The notes beneath the pieces are model-generated. The model saw nothing but the letters and a program-made list of their open reading frames with translations, made no database searches and had not been told where the DNA came from. This document shows, in pieces, positions 47,486 through 56,502 of a stretch of DNA of 64,000 bases. Within the stretch, counting starts at the first letter, position 1, and the number at the start of each line of letters is the position of its first letter. Source of the DNA: Bacteroidaceae bacterium. GTDB taxonomy: Bacteria; Bacteroidota; Bacteroidia; Bacteroidales; Bacteroidaceae. A program made the position numbers and the translations under genes. The DNA is taken from contig JAFZVW010000024.1 in NCBI GenBank assembly GCA_017617635.1, positions 1-64,000 of the forward strand, written 5' to 3'.

Positions 47486-47998
47486 ATGGAAAAAATCGAT
47501 ACCCTGGACAAAAACATACTGGAGATCATTTCCAACAATGCGCGTATTCCGTTCAAGGACGTTGCTGCCCGCTGCGGTGTGAGCCGTGCGGCAATACATC
47601 AGCGTGTGCAGCGTCTGATAGAAATAGGTGTAATCGTCGGTAGCGGCTACCATGTGAATCCTGCCAGCCTCGGCTACAATACATGTACATACGTGGGCAT
47701 CACATTGGAAAAGGGCAGTATGTACAAGAGCGTGGTGGCTGAGTTCGCACGCATACCCGAAATTGTGGAGTGTCACTTCACCACTGGACCTTACACCATG
47801 CTTATCAAACTGTATGCCAGGGACAATGCCCATCTCATGGAGCTGCTGAATGACAAGCTTCAGGAGATAGACGGTGTTGTCAGCACTGAAACCTTGATTT
47901 CATTGAGTCAGAATATCAAGAAGGAACTCCCGATCGGTGATATTCAGCACGAGCAGAAGCCCGAGATGGAGGAGGACTGGCAGAAGATAAAGGATTAG
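47486..47998 (+). CDS. Lrp/AsnC-family transcriptional regulator
   Basis: 170 residues from ATG 47486 (MEKIDTLDKNILEIIS), 9 bp after the FKBP stop; an in-frame GTG at 47480 adds two residues. Winged-helix DNA-binding domain at about 1-60 (KDVAARCGVSRAAIHQRVQRL), then the RAM/ACT-like ligand domain (about 70-150, CTYVGITLEKGSMYKSVV). It may respond to an amino acid and could act on the peptide-processing genes that follow, but that is inference. The next gene begins 5 bp downstream. Confidence 0.92.
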   Translation: MEKIDTLDKNILEIISNNARIPFKDVAARCGVSRAAIHQRVQRLIEIGVIVGSGYHVNPASLGYNTCTYVGITLEKGSMYKSVVAEFARIPEIVECHFTTGPYTMLIKLYARDNAHLMELLNDKLQEIDGVVSTETLISLSQNIKKELPIGDIQHEQKPEMEEDWQKIKD

Positions 47999-48003
47999 CG
48001 GCA

Positions 48004-49704
48004 ATGAAACCTGTCATAGGCATCACCGGTAACTTCGGGGATAATACCTGTCAGCTGAGCAAGGCGTATTATCAGAGCGTGCTGGAAGCCGGTGGCTCCC
48101 CGCTGATTATTCCGCCGTACGAGGATTCGGAATCATTGCAGTCTGCTCTTTCACAGGTGGATGCAGTTATACTGAGCGGCGGGGGAGACCTCAATCCCCT
48201 GCTCATAGGCGAAGAGCCTATCCCGCAGCTGCATTCGGTGAATGCTGAGAGAGACCAGGCAGAACTGAATCTGATAAGTCAGGCACTGCAGTTGCAGATT
48301 CCTATGCTGGGAATATGCCGCGGCATACAGATGCTGGTGGCGGCAATGGGCGGAGAGTTGTATCAGGACCTCCCTGCACAGTACCATGATGCCCCGTTGG
48401 TAAAGCACAGCCAGGATCTTGCGCGTCATTGTGCTTCGCACACAGTCGACGTGGAGCCCGGCACCGTCCTTAATTCCATTTTCTGTGCCCGGACATCCTC
48501 CGAGCCCCTACGCCTGAACGTAAACTCGTTCCACCACCAGGCAGTCAAGGCCCCGGGGCCGCAGCTGCGCGTGAGCGCACGGTCTGCCGACGGGGTAATA
48601 GAGGCTGTCGAAAGCACTACGTACAAAAGCATCCTGGGCGTTCAGTGGCATCCCGAGGCGTTTATCACAGGCGGTGACCGCAGCATGTTGCCTGTCTTCC
48701 AGTGGCTGGTAGACGAGGCATCGAACTATGCTGAGGCAAAGCGCATACACAACCGTATACTTACACTGGACTCGCACTGCGACACACCGATGAAATTCGG
48801 TACTGACGAGGAACGGCTTGTAACGCTTCCGCGCATGCGTCAAGGCCGTCTGGATGCAAGCATAATGGTGGCATATATCCCTCAGGGTGAGCGTACTCCT
48901 GAAGCCTATGCTTCCGCCACAGGCAAGGCAGACGGCATACTGTGCAAGATTCAGGATATAATATCCCGGCATCCGGACGAAGTGTCCCTTGCACGTACAC
49001 CCGAAGACCTGTACCGCATCAAGGGCGAAGAACGCAGGGCCATTATGATGGGCATAGAAAACGGCTATGCCATAGGCAACGACCTGGATAGAATCAAATA
49101 CTTCAGGGACCGTGGCGTAGTATATATGACCTTGTGTCACAACGGCGACAACGACATCTGTGACTCTGCCCGGAAGAGCAATGGAGAGCATGGTGGAGTC
49201 AGCGCATTTGGCGAGCAGGTCATACACGAGATGAACAGTGTAGGCATGATGGTGGATTTAAGCCATGCGGCTGAAAGCAGTTTTTACGATGCCCTGGATA
49301 TTTCCCGGACACCTGTAGTGTGCAGCCACTCCAGTTGCAGGAGCCTGTGCGATCATCCGCGCAATCTTACCGACGGACAGATGAAGGCGCTTGCCGCCAA
49401 GGGAGGTGTAATGCAGGTCACCCTGTACGACGGCTTCCTGTGTGCAGACGGCGGAGCCACAATCAGTCATGCCATTGAACACCTGCAGCATGCCATAGAC
49501 ATTATGGGCGTTGAAAACGTAGGTATCGGTACCGATTTTGACGGTGACGGTGGCATAACAGGACTTGCCCATGCCGGTGAACTTATCAATTTTACACGCG
49601 CACTTCTCCGCAGACGATTCAGCGAAGACGACTTGCGGGGCATTTGGGGAGAGAACTTCCTGCGTGTGATGAGAACCGTTCAAAACCAAGCACATGAAGC
49701 ATAA
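48004..49704 (+). CDS. Fusion of C26 glutamine-amidotransferase-like hydrolase and M19 dipeptidase
   Basis: 566 residues with two full enzyme domains. Residues 1-240 are a peptidase C26/class I amidotransferase domain: nucleophile C105 in LGICRGIQM, then H216 and E218 in VQWHPEAF. This type hydrolyses gamma-glutamyl bonds. Residues about 250-566 are a membrane-dipeptidase (M19) domain: zinc ligands H258 and D260 in LDSHCDTP, IMMGIENGYAIG, VDLSHAAES, SHSSCRSLCDHPRN, and GIGTDFDGDG. The pair could remove a gamma-glutamyl group and then split the dipeptide. No signal peptide is seen, so it is probably cytoplasmic. The next gene overlaps by 11 bp. Confidence 0.92.
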   Translation: MKPVIGITGNFGDNTCQLSKAYYQSVLEAGGSPLIIPPYEDSESLQSALSQVDAVILSGGGDLNPLLIGEEPIPQLHSVNAERDQAELNLISQALQLQIPMLGICRGIQMLVAAMGGELYQDLPAQYHDAPLVKHSQDLARHCASHTVDVEPGTVLNSIFCARTSSEPLRLNVNSFHHQAVKAPGPQLRVSARSADGVIEAVESTTYKSILGVQWHPEAFITGGDRSMLPVFQWLVDEASNYAEAKRIHNRILTLDSHCDTPMKFGTDEERLVTLPRMRQGRLDASIMVAYIPQGERTPEAYASATGKADGILCKIQDIISRHPDEVSLARTPEDLYRIKGEERRAIMMGIENGYAIGNDLDRIKYFRDRGVVYMTLCHNGDNDICDSARKSNGEHGGVSAFGEQVIHEMNSVGMMVDLSHAAESSFYDALDISRTPVVCSHSSCRSLCDHPRNLTDGQMKALAAKGGVMQVTLYDGFLCADGGATISHAIEHLQHAIDIMGVENVGIGTDFDGDGGITGLAHAGELINFTRALLRRRFSEDDLRGIWGENFLRVMRTVQNQAHEA

Positions 49705-50710
49705 CTATTGGCTATACACAGTCGTACTGTGTGCTATCGTTGCCCTGGCTGGATGCAAGGGCAGGCTAAAACAGGATAACTGGACAGGTCTTGACACCAT
49801 CCCCCTGAGCCCGTGTCCTGTATTCGAGGCGGACAGCGCCATGAACCACATACGGACGCAATGCAGTTTCGGGCCGCGAATGACGGGAACCCCCGAGGCG
49901 GATGCCTGTGCCATGTGGATTGAACGGAAATTTGCCTCATATGGCTGTACTGTGACTGAGCACAACGCAACGGTCACAACGTGGGAAGGCAGGCAGCTGC
50001 CTTGCCGCAACATCATAGCAAGCCTAAATCCCGAGGCAAAGGACCGTGTCGTAATATGTTCGCACTGGGACACCCGTCCGTGGGCTGACAATGATCCAGA
50101 CGAAAGCAATCACCATACTCCAATCCTGGGTGCGAACGATGCTGCCAGCGGTGTTGCAGTAATGCTGGAAATGGCAAGGATTATACGCAGTATGCCATTG
50201 AAGAACTATGGTATAGACTTCATCTGCTTTGATGCAGAGGACATGGGAATACCGCAGTGGGCCGAGGATGAAAATACCGAGGACTCACAGGACACTTGGT
50301 GTCTGGGCAGCCGTGCATGGGCCGAGCAGGCAGCAAATGATGCCTACAGCGCCAGATACGGCATACTGCTGGATATGGTCGGTGGCCGTGGGACAAGTTT
50401 TGCACGCGAAAGGGTAAGTATGCAGTATGCCCTGCCTATTGTGGATATGCTCTGGAACCTGGCAATACAGATAGGATACGGCGACTACTTCGACTTGCGT
50501 GAGGGTGGCTCGCTTGTGGACGATCACGTCAATGTAAACACCATTGCAGGTATTCCGTGCATCGATGTCGTACCTTTCTGCACCGATGCGTCAAGCAGTT
50601 TCGGTCCTACATGGCATACCGTTGCCGATACACCGGAGAATATCGATCCTGCCGTTCTCCAGGCCGTTGGCCAAAGCATCATACAGATGCTCTACAACGA
50701 TGACAAATAG
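49694..50710 (+). CDS. M28-family glutaminyl-peptide cyclotransferase-like lipoprotein
   Basis: 338 residues. Lipoprotein signal ending VALAGCKG (Cys21). M28 fold with zinc-site motifs ICSHWDTRPWAD near 115, LGANDAASGVAVMLEMA near 145, FICFDAEDMG near 180, and a conserved histidine in GPTWHTVADTPENID near 310. Members of this type form N-terminal pyroglutamate on exported proteins, a common modification in Bacteroidetes; aminopeptidase activity is the alternative. It overlaps the fusion gene by 11 bp. Confidence 0.88.
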   Translation: MKHNYWLYTVVLCAIVALAGCKGRLKQDNWTGLDTIPLSPCPVFEADSAMNHIRTQCSFGPRMTGTPEADACAMWIERKFASYGCTVTEHNATVTTWEGRQLPCRNIIASLNPEAKDRVVICSHWDTRPWADNDPDESNHHTPILGANDAASGVAVMLEMARIIRSMPLKNYGIDFICFDAEDMGIPQWAEDENTEDSQDTWCLGSRAWAEQAANDAYSARYGILLDMVGGRGTSFARERVSMQYALPIVDMLWNLAIQIGYGDYFDLREGGSLVDDHVNVNTIAGIPCIDVVPFCTDASSSFGPTWHTVADTPENIDPAVLQAVGQSIIQMLYNDDK

Positions 50711-50719
50711 AGTTTTCCA

Positions 50720-51142
50720 ATGACTATAAATCAGATACAGGACGAGATAATCGAGGAATTCCAGAACCTGGACGACTGGATGGACCGCTATCAGCTGCTA
50801 ATAGACATGGGCAGCGAGCAGGAGCCTCTTGACGAAAAATACAAGACTGAACAGAACCTGATTGACGGCTGTCAGAGCCGCGTATGGCTACAGGCAGACC
50901 TCGTTGACGGGCGTGTCAGGTTCAAGGCTGAAAGCGATGCGCTTATCGTGAAAGGCATCGTAACCCTGCTTATCAGAGTCCTGGACAATCAGACACCGGG
51001 GGACATTCTTTCCTCAGACTTGTATTTTATAGAACGTATAGGTCTCAGCGAGCATCTTTCGCCTACCCGTTCAAACGGCTTGCTCGCCATGCTCAGGCAG
51101 ATGAAGATGTACGCTCTCGCATTCCAGGCAAAAGCCAACTGA
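50720..51142 (+). CDS. sufE: SufE-family sulfur acceptor
   Basis: 140 residues, the usual SufE size. Catalytic Cys51 sits in LIDGCQSRVWLQA. N-terminal EEFQNLDDWMDRYQLLIDMG and the LSEHLSPTRSNGLLAML helix match the family. It accepts persulfide sulfur from the desulfurase SufS for iron-sulfur cluster assembly. No other suf genes are near. Nine bp after the previous gene. Confidence 0.94.
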   Translation: MTINQIQDEIIEEFQNLDDWMDRYQLLIDMGSEQEPLDEKYKTEQNLIDGCQSRVWLQADLVDGRVRFKAESDALIVKGIVTLLIRVLDNQTPGDILSSDLYFIERIGLSEHLSPTRSNGLLAMLRQMKMYALAFQAKAN

Positions 51143-51155
51143 CAATACTATACAG

Positions 51156-52163
51156 ATGAAAATCGGCAACATTGACCTCGGTGACAGGCCGGTAATGCTC
51201 GCACCAATGGAGGATGTCACGGACATCGGGTTCCGGTTGCTGTGCAAGCAGATGGGTGCGGCAATGGTATACTCCGAGTTTGTCAGTTCCGATGCTCTTA
51301 TCCGGATGGTGAACAAAAGTCTTGCAAAACTGCAGGTCTCGCAGGACGAGCGTCCGGTGGCAATACAGATATACGGCAAGGATGTCGAGGCAATGCGTCA
51401 GGCGGCCCGGATTGTCGTTGACCAGGCTCATCCCGATGTACTTGACCTCAATTTCGGGTGCCCCGTCAGGAAAGTTGCAGGCAAGGGCGCGGGAAGCGGA
51501 TTGCTGCAGAATGTTCCGTTGATGCTTGACATTACGCGTGCCGTTGTCGATGCCGTGCCTGAAACTCCGGTTACCGTCAAGACCCGCCTTGCGTGGAACA
51601 ACGATACCATGTATCTGCCTGACGGAACTCCGTTTATCGTGGATTTGGCTGAGCGTTTGCAGGATGTGGGAATCCAGGCACTTACAATTCATGGCCGTAC
51701 CCGTGCCCAGATGTATCAGGGACAGGCAGACTGGACATTGATTGGCAAGGTCAGGGAGAATCCTCGTATGCGCATCCCAATAATAGGCAATGGCGACATA
51801 ATCTGTCGCGAAGACGTTGAACGGGCATTTGACCAATACCATGTCGACGGTGTTATGGTAGGCCGTGCCACATTCGGGTGTCCATGGCTGTTCAGGGACT
51901 TGCTTGGCAAGGAGCCTCTTACCCTCGACCAGAAGATAGACATACTCAAGCAGCAGGTGACAACATCTGTCCAGAGGCTTGGCGAATACCGCGGTATCCT
52001 GCATGTCAGACGCCATCTTGCCGCCACCCCTCTCTTCAAGGGTATACCCAATTTCCGCGAAACACGCATCAGCATGTTGCGTGCAGAACACCAGGACCAA
52101 CTCTTCCAGATAATCGAAAATATCAGGGAACAACTATTTAACCACCATGGAACAACTGTTTAA
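51156..52163 (+). CDS. tRNA-dihydrouridine synthase (DusB-like)
   Basis: 335 residues. FMN-dependent TIM barrel: APMEDVTDIGFRLLC near 16-30, LNFGCPVRKVAGKGAGSGLL near 95-115 with the catalytic Cys, LTIHGRTRAQMYQG near 180-193, GNGDI, and VDGVMVGRATFGCPWLF near 235-250. It reduces uridine to dihydrouridine in tRNA. The last residues (QLFNHHGTTV) are encoded by the 11-bp repeat array that leads into the next gene. Confidence 0.93.
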   Translation: MKIGNIDLGDRPVMLAPMEDVTDIGFRLLCKQMGAAMVYSEFVSSDALIRMVNKSLAKLQVSQDERPVAIQIYGKDVEAMRQAARIVVDQAHPDVLDLNFGCPVRKVAGKGAGSGLLQNVPLMLDITRAVVDAVPETPVTVKTRLAWNNDTMYLPDGTPFIVDLAERLQDVGIQALTIHGRTRAQMYQGQADWTLIGKVRENPRMRIPIIGNGDIICREDVERAFDQYHVDGVMVGRATFGCPWLFRDLLGKEPLTLDQKIDILKQQVTTSVQRLGEYRGILHVRRHLAATPLFKGIPNFRETRISMLRAEHQDQLFQIIENIREQLFNHHGTTV

Positions 52164-52191
52164 CCACCATTTAACAACTATTTAACCACCA
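52137..52191 (+). repeat. 11-bp tandem repeat array at the dus/U32 junction
   Basis: Five 11-bp units: TTTAACCACCA (52137), TGGAACAACTG (52148), TTTAACCACCA (52159), TTTAACAACTA (52170), TTTAACCACCA (52181). The dus stop TAA (52161-52163) lies in unit three, and the last A of unit five is the A of the U32 start codon ATG (52191-52193). The same unit occurs in the leader at 12487-12541. Confidence 0.9.
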
Positions 52192-53444
52192 TGGAACAAC
52201 CATACAACAGATCTGACTTTGAGATAATGGCCCCTGTGGGTTCCAGGGAATCACTTGCAGCAGCATTGCGCAGCGGTGCCGACAGCGTGTATTTCGGAAT
52301 TGAGAACCTCAATATGCGGGCACATTCAGCCAAGACCTTCACGATAGACGACCTGAAGGACATTGCTGAGAAATGCCGTCTGTGTGGAGTCAAAAGCTAT
52401 CTTACGGTAAACACAATCATTTATGACGAGGATCTCGCTCTTATGCGACAGATACTGGATGCAGCAAGGGCAGCAGACATCAGTGCTGTGATAGCCAGCG
52501 ACATCGCCGTCATGGAATACTGCAACCGCATAGGTCAGGAGGTACACCTCAGCACACAGCTAAATATCTCCAATGTCGAAGCCCTGCGCTTCTATGCACG
52601 TTTTGCAGATGTCGTTGTTCTTGCACGTGAACTCAATATCGACCAGGTTGCTGCAATACACCGTCAGATTGTACAGGAGAATATCTGCGGTCCCGGCGGT
52701 AAGCAGGTCAGGATAGAGATGTTCTGCCACGGAGCCCTGTGTATGGCTGTCAGCGGCAAATGCTACCTTTCCCTGAATAATCTGGGGCATTCGGCCAATC
52801 GTGGGGAATGTATGCAGGTATGCCGTCGCGCATACACTGTCCGTGACCGTGAGACAGACCTGGAACTGGACGTTGACAACAAGTATATAATGTCCCCTAA
52901 GGATCTCAAAACCATCCGTTTCATCGACCGTATGATGCAGGCAGGAGTCCGGGTGTTCAAAATTGAGGGACGCGCACGAGGCCCCGAATACGTCGACACA
53001 GTGGTTTCCTGCTACAATCAGGCCATCAATGCAGTCATCGATGGCAATTATCCTGAGGAAATGAAGGATGAACTGGACAAGAGACTGGCAACGGTCTTCA
53101 ACCGTGGTTTTTGGGACGGGTACTATCTGGGACAGACCTTGGGAGAATGGAACACCGTTTCGGGCAGTGCAGCTACAGAGCATAAGGTCTATTGTGCAAA
53201 AGGCATCAGGTATTACAGTAAGCTGGGAGTTGCTGAATTCAAGATCGAGGCCAGCGAACTGACTGTAGGTGACCGCATTCTGATAACAGGAAACTCAACC
53301 GGGGCCTTGTATTGCGACGTACAGGAAATCAGGTATGACCTGAAGCCAGTGGACAAAGGACTCAAGGGCCAGCACATCAGCATACCAGTACCCAGGAAAA
53401 TACGTCCGAAGGACAAATTATACATTATCCGGCAGGATATTTAA
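52191..53444 (+). CDS. Peptidase U32-family protein
   Basis: 417 residues. TIM-barrel-like N-terminal region (APVGSRESLAAALRSGADSVYFG) and the U32 signature EMFCHGALCMAVSGKC near 178-193, followed by NRGECMQVCRR, with four cysteines likely holding an iron-sulfur cluster. Well-studied members of this family (TrhP/YegQ, RlhA, UbiU/V) hydroxylate RNA or quinone precursors rather than cut protein; a tRNA or rRNA hydroxylation role is the better guess, in keeping with dus upstream. The start sits at the end of the 11-bp repeat array. Confidence 0.85.
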   Translation: MEQPYNRSDFEIMAPVGSRESLAAALRSGADSVYFGIENLNMRAHSAKTFTIDDLKDIAEKCRLCGVKSYLTVNTIIYDEDLALMRQILDAARAADISAVIASDIAVMEYCNRIGQEVHLSTQLNISNVEALRFYARFADVVVLARELNIDQVAAIHRQIVQENICGPGGKQVRIEMFCHGALCMAVSGKCYLSLNNLGHSANRGECMQVCRRAYTVRDRETDLELDVDNKYIMSPKDLKTIRFIDRMMQAGVRVFKIEGRARGPEYVDTVVSCYNQAINAVIDGNYPEEMKDELDKRLATVFNRGFWDGYYLGQTLGEWNTVSGSAATEHKVYCAKGIRYYSKLGVAEFKIEASELTVGDRILITGNSTGALYCDVQEIRYDLKPVDKGLKGQHISIPVPRKIRPKDKLYIIRQDI

Positions 53445-53508
53445 CCCAAAAGCCATGTCCCTGCTGATAAAAAACAGGGTTACGGAAAAGGATATTGTAT
53501 TATTTTTA

Positions 53509-53516
53509 TATATTTG
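53509..53516 (+). promoter_or_regulatory. Promoter -7 box of the ABC half-transporter gene
   Basis: TATATTTG, 30 bp upstream of the start codon; no TTTG at the -33 position. Confidence 0.5.
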
Positions 53517-53546
53517 TGGGCGTAAATTGTCTATGCATACACTCCC

Positions 53547-56450
53547 ATGACTGAAATCGTACTTTCCAGCCTGCTGAACCTCTTTGCCTTGTTTGGCAAG
53601 GGCGGTGGCGTGGATGTCGAGGCATCGCATGAGATTCTGAAGGCATACATGCGCAGGCATTTTGGTATCAGGAATACTGATTTCTGGCTGGGTATGTATG
53701 ATGACTTGCGTGAATTGTATGCAATGACCCCTGATTTGGACGTAAACCAGGTTGTGGAGAACATCTGCACCAACCTTCACGGCAAGATTCCTGCAGCCGA
53801 GGAGGCAATGATGGTACTGCGACTGATGGAATTCTGCGGTGCTGAATGCCTCGAAGACGGTGAATACGGAATGTTGCGTGATGCGGCCGTGAAGTTGCAT
53901 GTGAATGAAACAGAATTCAATGACTTTGCAGATTTCGTAAAGGGCAGGGAAACTGACCACGTGCATATCCGCAAGATTGGTAACGGGGAACTGAAGGTGC
54001 TGCTGATGCCTGCGTTGAACCGCATGGTATTTACGTGGCTTGGCGACGAGGAACTGATGCTTAACGACGTTCCGGTACTGCCAGGCACTTTTCAGGTCAT
54101 GCAGAAAAGCGGGGTGCTGAAATGTGTAGGGTGCAATCCTGTGTATTACTCTACTTTGCTTGATGATTTTGCCGCTGCGACACGAAAGGATACCGGCAAC
54201 AGGAAGATAACCTTCACGGCAAGGGACCTGAATTTCCGTTTCCCAAACTCGGACAATGGCATGCACGACATGAGCTTCACATTGGAGAGCGGAACCCTGC
54301 TCGCCATCATGGGCGGCAGCGGAACAGGCAAGAGTACGCTGATGGGCCTGCTTAACGGCAGCATAACGCCCTCGAGTGGCAGCATAGAGATAAACGGCCA
54401 CAGCATCCAGGATGACGAAGTCAGGAAACTGATAGGGTTCGTTCCGCAGGACGACCTGCTGGTTGAGGAACTGACAGTACGGGAGAACCTGTGGTATACG
54501 GCACGTCTGTGCTTCGAGGGAATGTCCGACCGTGAACTGAACGAGCGTGTCGACGGTGTACTGCGCGACCTGGGCCTTGAGGCTACAGCCGGCCTGAAGG
54601 TAGGTTCGCCTATAAATAAATTCATCTCAGGCGGACAGCGCAAACGCCTGAACATTGCCCTGGAGCTGATACGTGAGCCGGCAGTCCTGTTCCTTGACGA
54701 GCCTACGAGCGGCCTGTCCAGCACGGATACTGAGAAGGTGATAAACCTCCTGAAGGAGCAGACGTACCGCGGCAAGCTGATTATAGTCAACATTCACCAG
54801 CCGGGCAGTGATGTCTACAAGCTGTTTGACAGGCTCTGGCTGCTGGACAGGGGCGGATACCCCGTGTACGACGGCAATCCGATAGATGCCATAACCTACT
54901 TCAAGAGTGCGGCAAACTATGCCGATGCAGAAACAAGCATGTGTCCGACCTGCGGAAATGTCAATCCCGATGTTGTGCTGAACATCATCGACGAAAAGGC
55001 CCTGACGGGTTCGGGTGAGGTGAGCGACAAGCGCAAGGTCAGTCCGCAGGAATGGCATGAACTGTATCTTGGAAAGCGACAGAAGCAGGAAACCGTGCAA
55101 AAGAGTGACATTCCGCATTCAAACCAGAAGCGCCCCAACGCCTGGAAACAGTTTGCCATCTTCCTTGAAAGGAATGTCAGGACAAAGATTACGAATGTGC
55201 AGTATCTGTTGATTACATCGCTGGTGGCACCGCTGCTGGCCGTAATATGTGCGATGCTGACGAGGTATGCTCCCGAGAGCGGATATACCCTGATGGAGAA
55301 CAAGAACTTCGTCTCCTACATCTTCATGGCAGTGATTGTTGCGACATTCGTCGGAATGAGCGGTTCTGCCGAGGAGATAATCCGCGAGCGTGCCCTGCTC
55401 AGACGCGAGAAGTTCCTTCAGCTGAATAATTGCAGCTATCTGGCAAGCAAGATAGTCTTTTCAGCCATTGTATCGCTGATACAGACATTCCTGTTTGTGC
55501 TGGTAGGCAATGCCATCATCGAGGTTCACGGACTGTTCCTGGTATGGTGGGGAGTGCTGTTCTCCATTGCATTGCTGAGCAGCCTGATCGGTTTGCTGCT
55601 GTCGCAGTGCATGAACAGCGTCGTTGCCATATACATAACAATACCCATCCTGCTTATTCCGCAGATACTGCTGTGCGGAGTCGTGGTGAATTTCAACGAC
55701 ATCAATCCCAACAGTACCACAGGCAACGTTCCGGTTGTAGGCAATCTGATTCCGTCCCGATGGGCCTACGAGGCATTGGCGGTTACGACATACACCGACA
55801 ACGCATTCACTGCGCCTTATTTCGAATACGACAAGGACAAGTACGAAACGCAGTTCTACATACATGGATATCTGTGGGAACTTCAGTCGCAGATAGAGAC
55901 TATGAGAGACGAGGCAAGGAAGGGTAAACCTGTTAAGAAAAGCCACCTGGAAACCGTACACAGGAATATAGACATAGTATCGTCATATGCAGGGATAGAG
56001 CCCTACAGGGGCAATGATACGTACGAGGAGATACATGCATATCTTAAGCATGCCGAAGACGCTCTGTTTGCCCTCGGCAACAAGGCAACCCTGCAGGCCG
56101 ACAGGATGCTGACCCGGAAGATACGCTCGACTACGCGTGACGAGCAGGAGGCACTGAAAAAACGGAATACCAACAGCCAGCTTGCCAATATGGTGACGGG
56201 TGCAGGAAGCGGCTCGCTTGTAAAGGTAGTGAACAACCACATTGTCCCACTTTGCGGATTCGTGTATCTTACTCCTCTTACCCGTTGCGGCAATGCGCCT
56301 TTCTACAGCAGCGAGAAACTGATCGGAGAATATCATGTCAAGACACTGTGGTTCAATATATGCATATTGTATATCATGTGCATTGTACTGACCATAATGC
56401 TTATGACGGATATACCAGGGAGGTTTGTCAGAAAGGAAAACAATAACTGA
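53547..56450 (+). CDS. ABCG-type ABC transporter with N-terminal TerB-like and FHA-like regions
   Basis: 967 residues in one chain. Residues about 1-135 are helical and resemble a TerB domain. Residues about 140-200 (GDEELMLNDVPVLPGTFQVM) are beta-rich and recall an FHA domain. The ATPase domain follows: Walker A GGSGTGKST at 256-264, signature SGGQRKRLNIALELI near 370, Walker B VLFLDEPTSGL near 390. The C-terminal part has about six helices of the ABC2 type, with a long extracytoplasmic region between the fifth and last helix (about 745-925). A CPTCGNVNPD pair follows the ATPase domain. Export is likely; the substrate is unknown. Confidence 0.85.
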   Translation: MTEIVLSSLLNLFALFGKGGGVDVEASHEILKAYMRRHFGIRNTDFWLGMYDDLRELYAMTPDLDVNQVVENICTNLHGKIPAAEEAMMVLRLMEFCGAECLEDGEYGMLRDAAVKLHVNETEFNDFADFVKGRETDHVHIRKIGNGELKVLLMPALNRMVFTWLGDEELMLNDVPVLPGTFQVMQKSGVLKCVGCNPVYYSTLLDDFAAATRKDTGNRKITFTARDLNFRFPNSDNGMHDMSFTLESGTLLAIMGGSGTGKSTLMGLLNGSITPSSGSIEINGHSIQDDEVRKLIGFVPQDDLLVEELTVRENLWYTARLCFEGMSDRELNERVDGVLRDLGLEATAGLKVGSPINKFISGGQRKRLNIALELIREPAVLFLDEPTSGLSSTDTEKVINLLKEQTYRGKLIIVNIHQPGSDVYKLFDRLWLLDRGGYPVYDGNPIDAITYFKSAANYADAETSMCPTCGNVNPDVVLNIIDEKALTGSGEVSDKRKVSPQEWHELYLGKRQKQETVQKSDIPHSNQKRPNAWKQFAIFLERNVRTKITNVQYLLITSLVAPLLAVICAMLTRYAPESGYTLMENKNFVSYIFMAVIVATFVGMSGSAEEIIRERALLRREKFLQLNNCSYLASKIVFSAIVSLIQTFLFVLVGNAIIEVHGLFLVWWGVLFSIALLSSLIGLLLSQCMNSVVAIYITIPILLIPQILLCGVVVNFNDINPNSTTGNVPVVGNLIPSRWAYEALAVTTYTDNAFTAPYFEYDKDKYETQFYIHGYLWELQSQIETMRDEARKGKPVKKSHLETVHRNIDIVSSYAGIEPYRGNDTYEEIHAYLKHAEDALFALGNKATLQADRMLTRKIRSTTRDEQEALKKRNTNSQLANMVTGAGSGSLVKVVNNHIVPLCGFVYLTPLTRCGNAPFYSSEKLIGEYHVKTLWFNICILYIMCIVLTIMLMTDIPGRFVRKENNN

Positions 56451-56502
56451 GATAAATAGACAAAACGATATAAACTAAATCAACTAACTAAAATTATCAA
56501 CT

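Noticed and set aside
53455..53485. Terminator after the U32 gene
   Set aside because: Only a 5-bp CCCTG/CAGGG stem with a long loop and no T-run.
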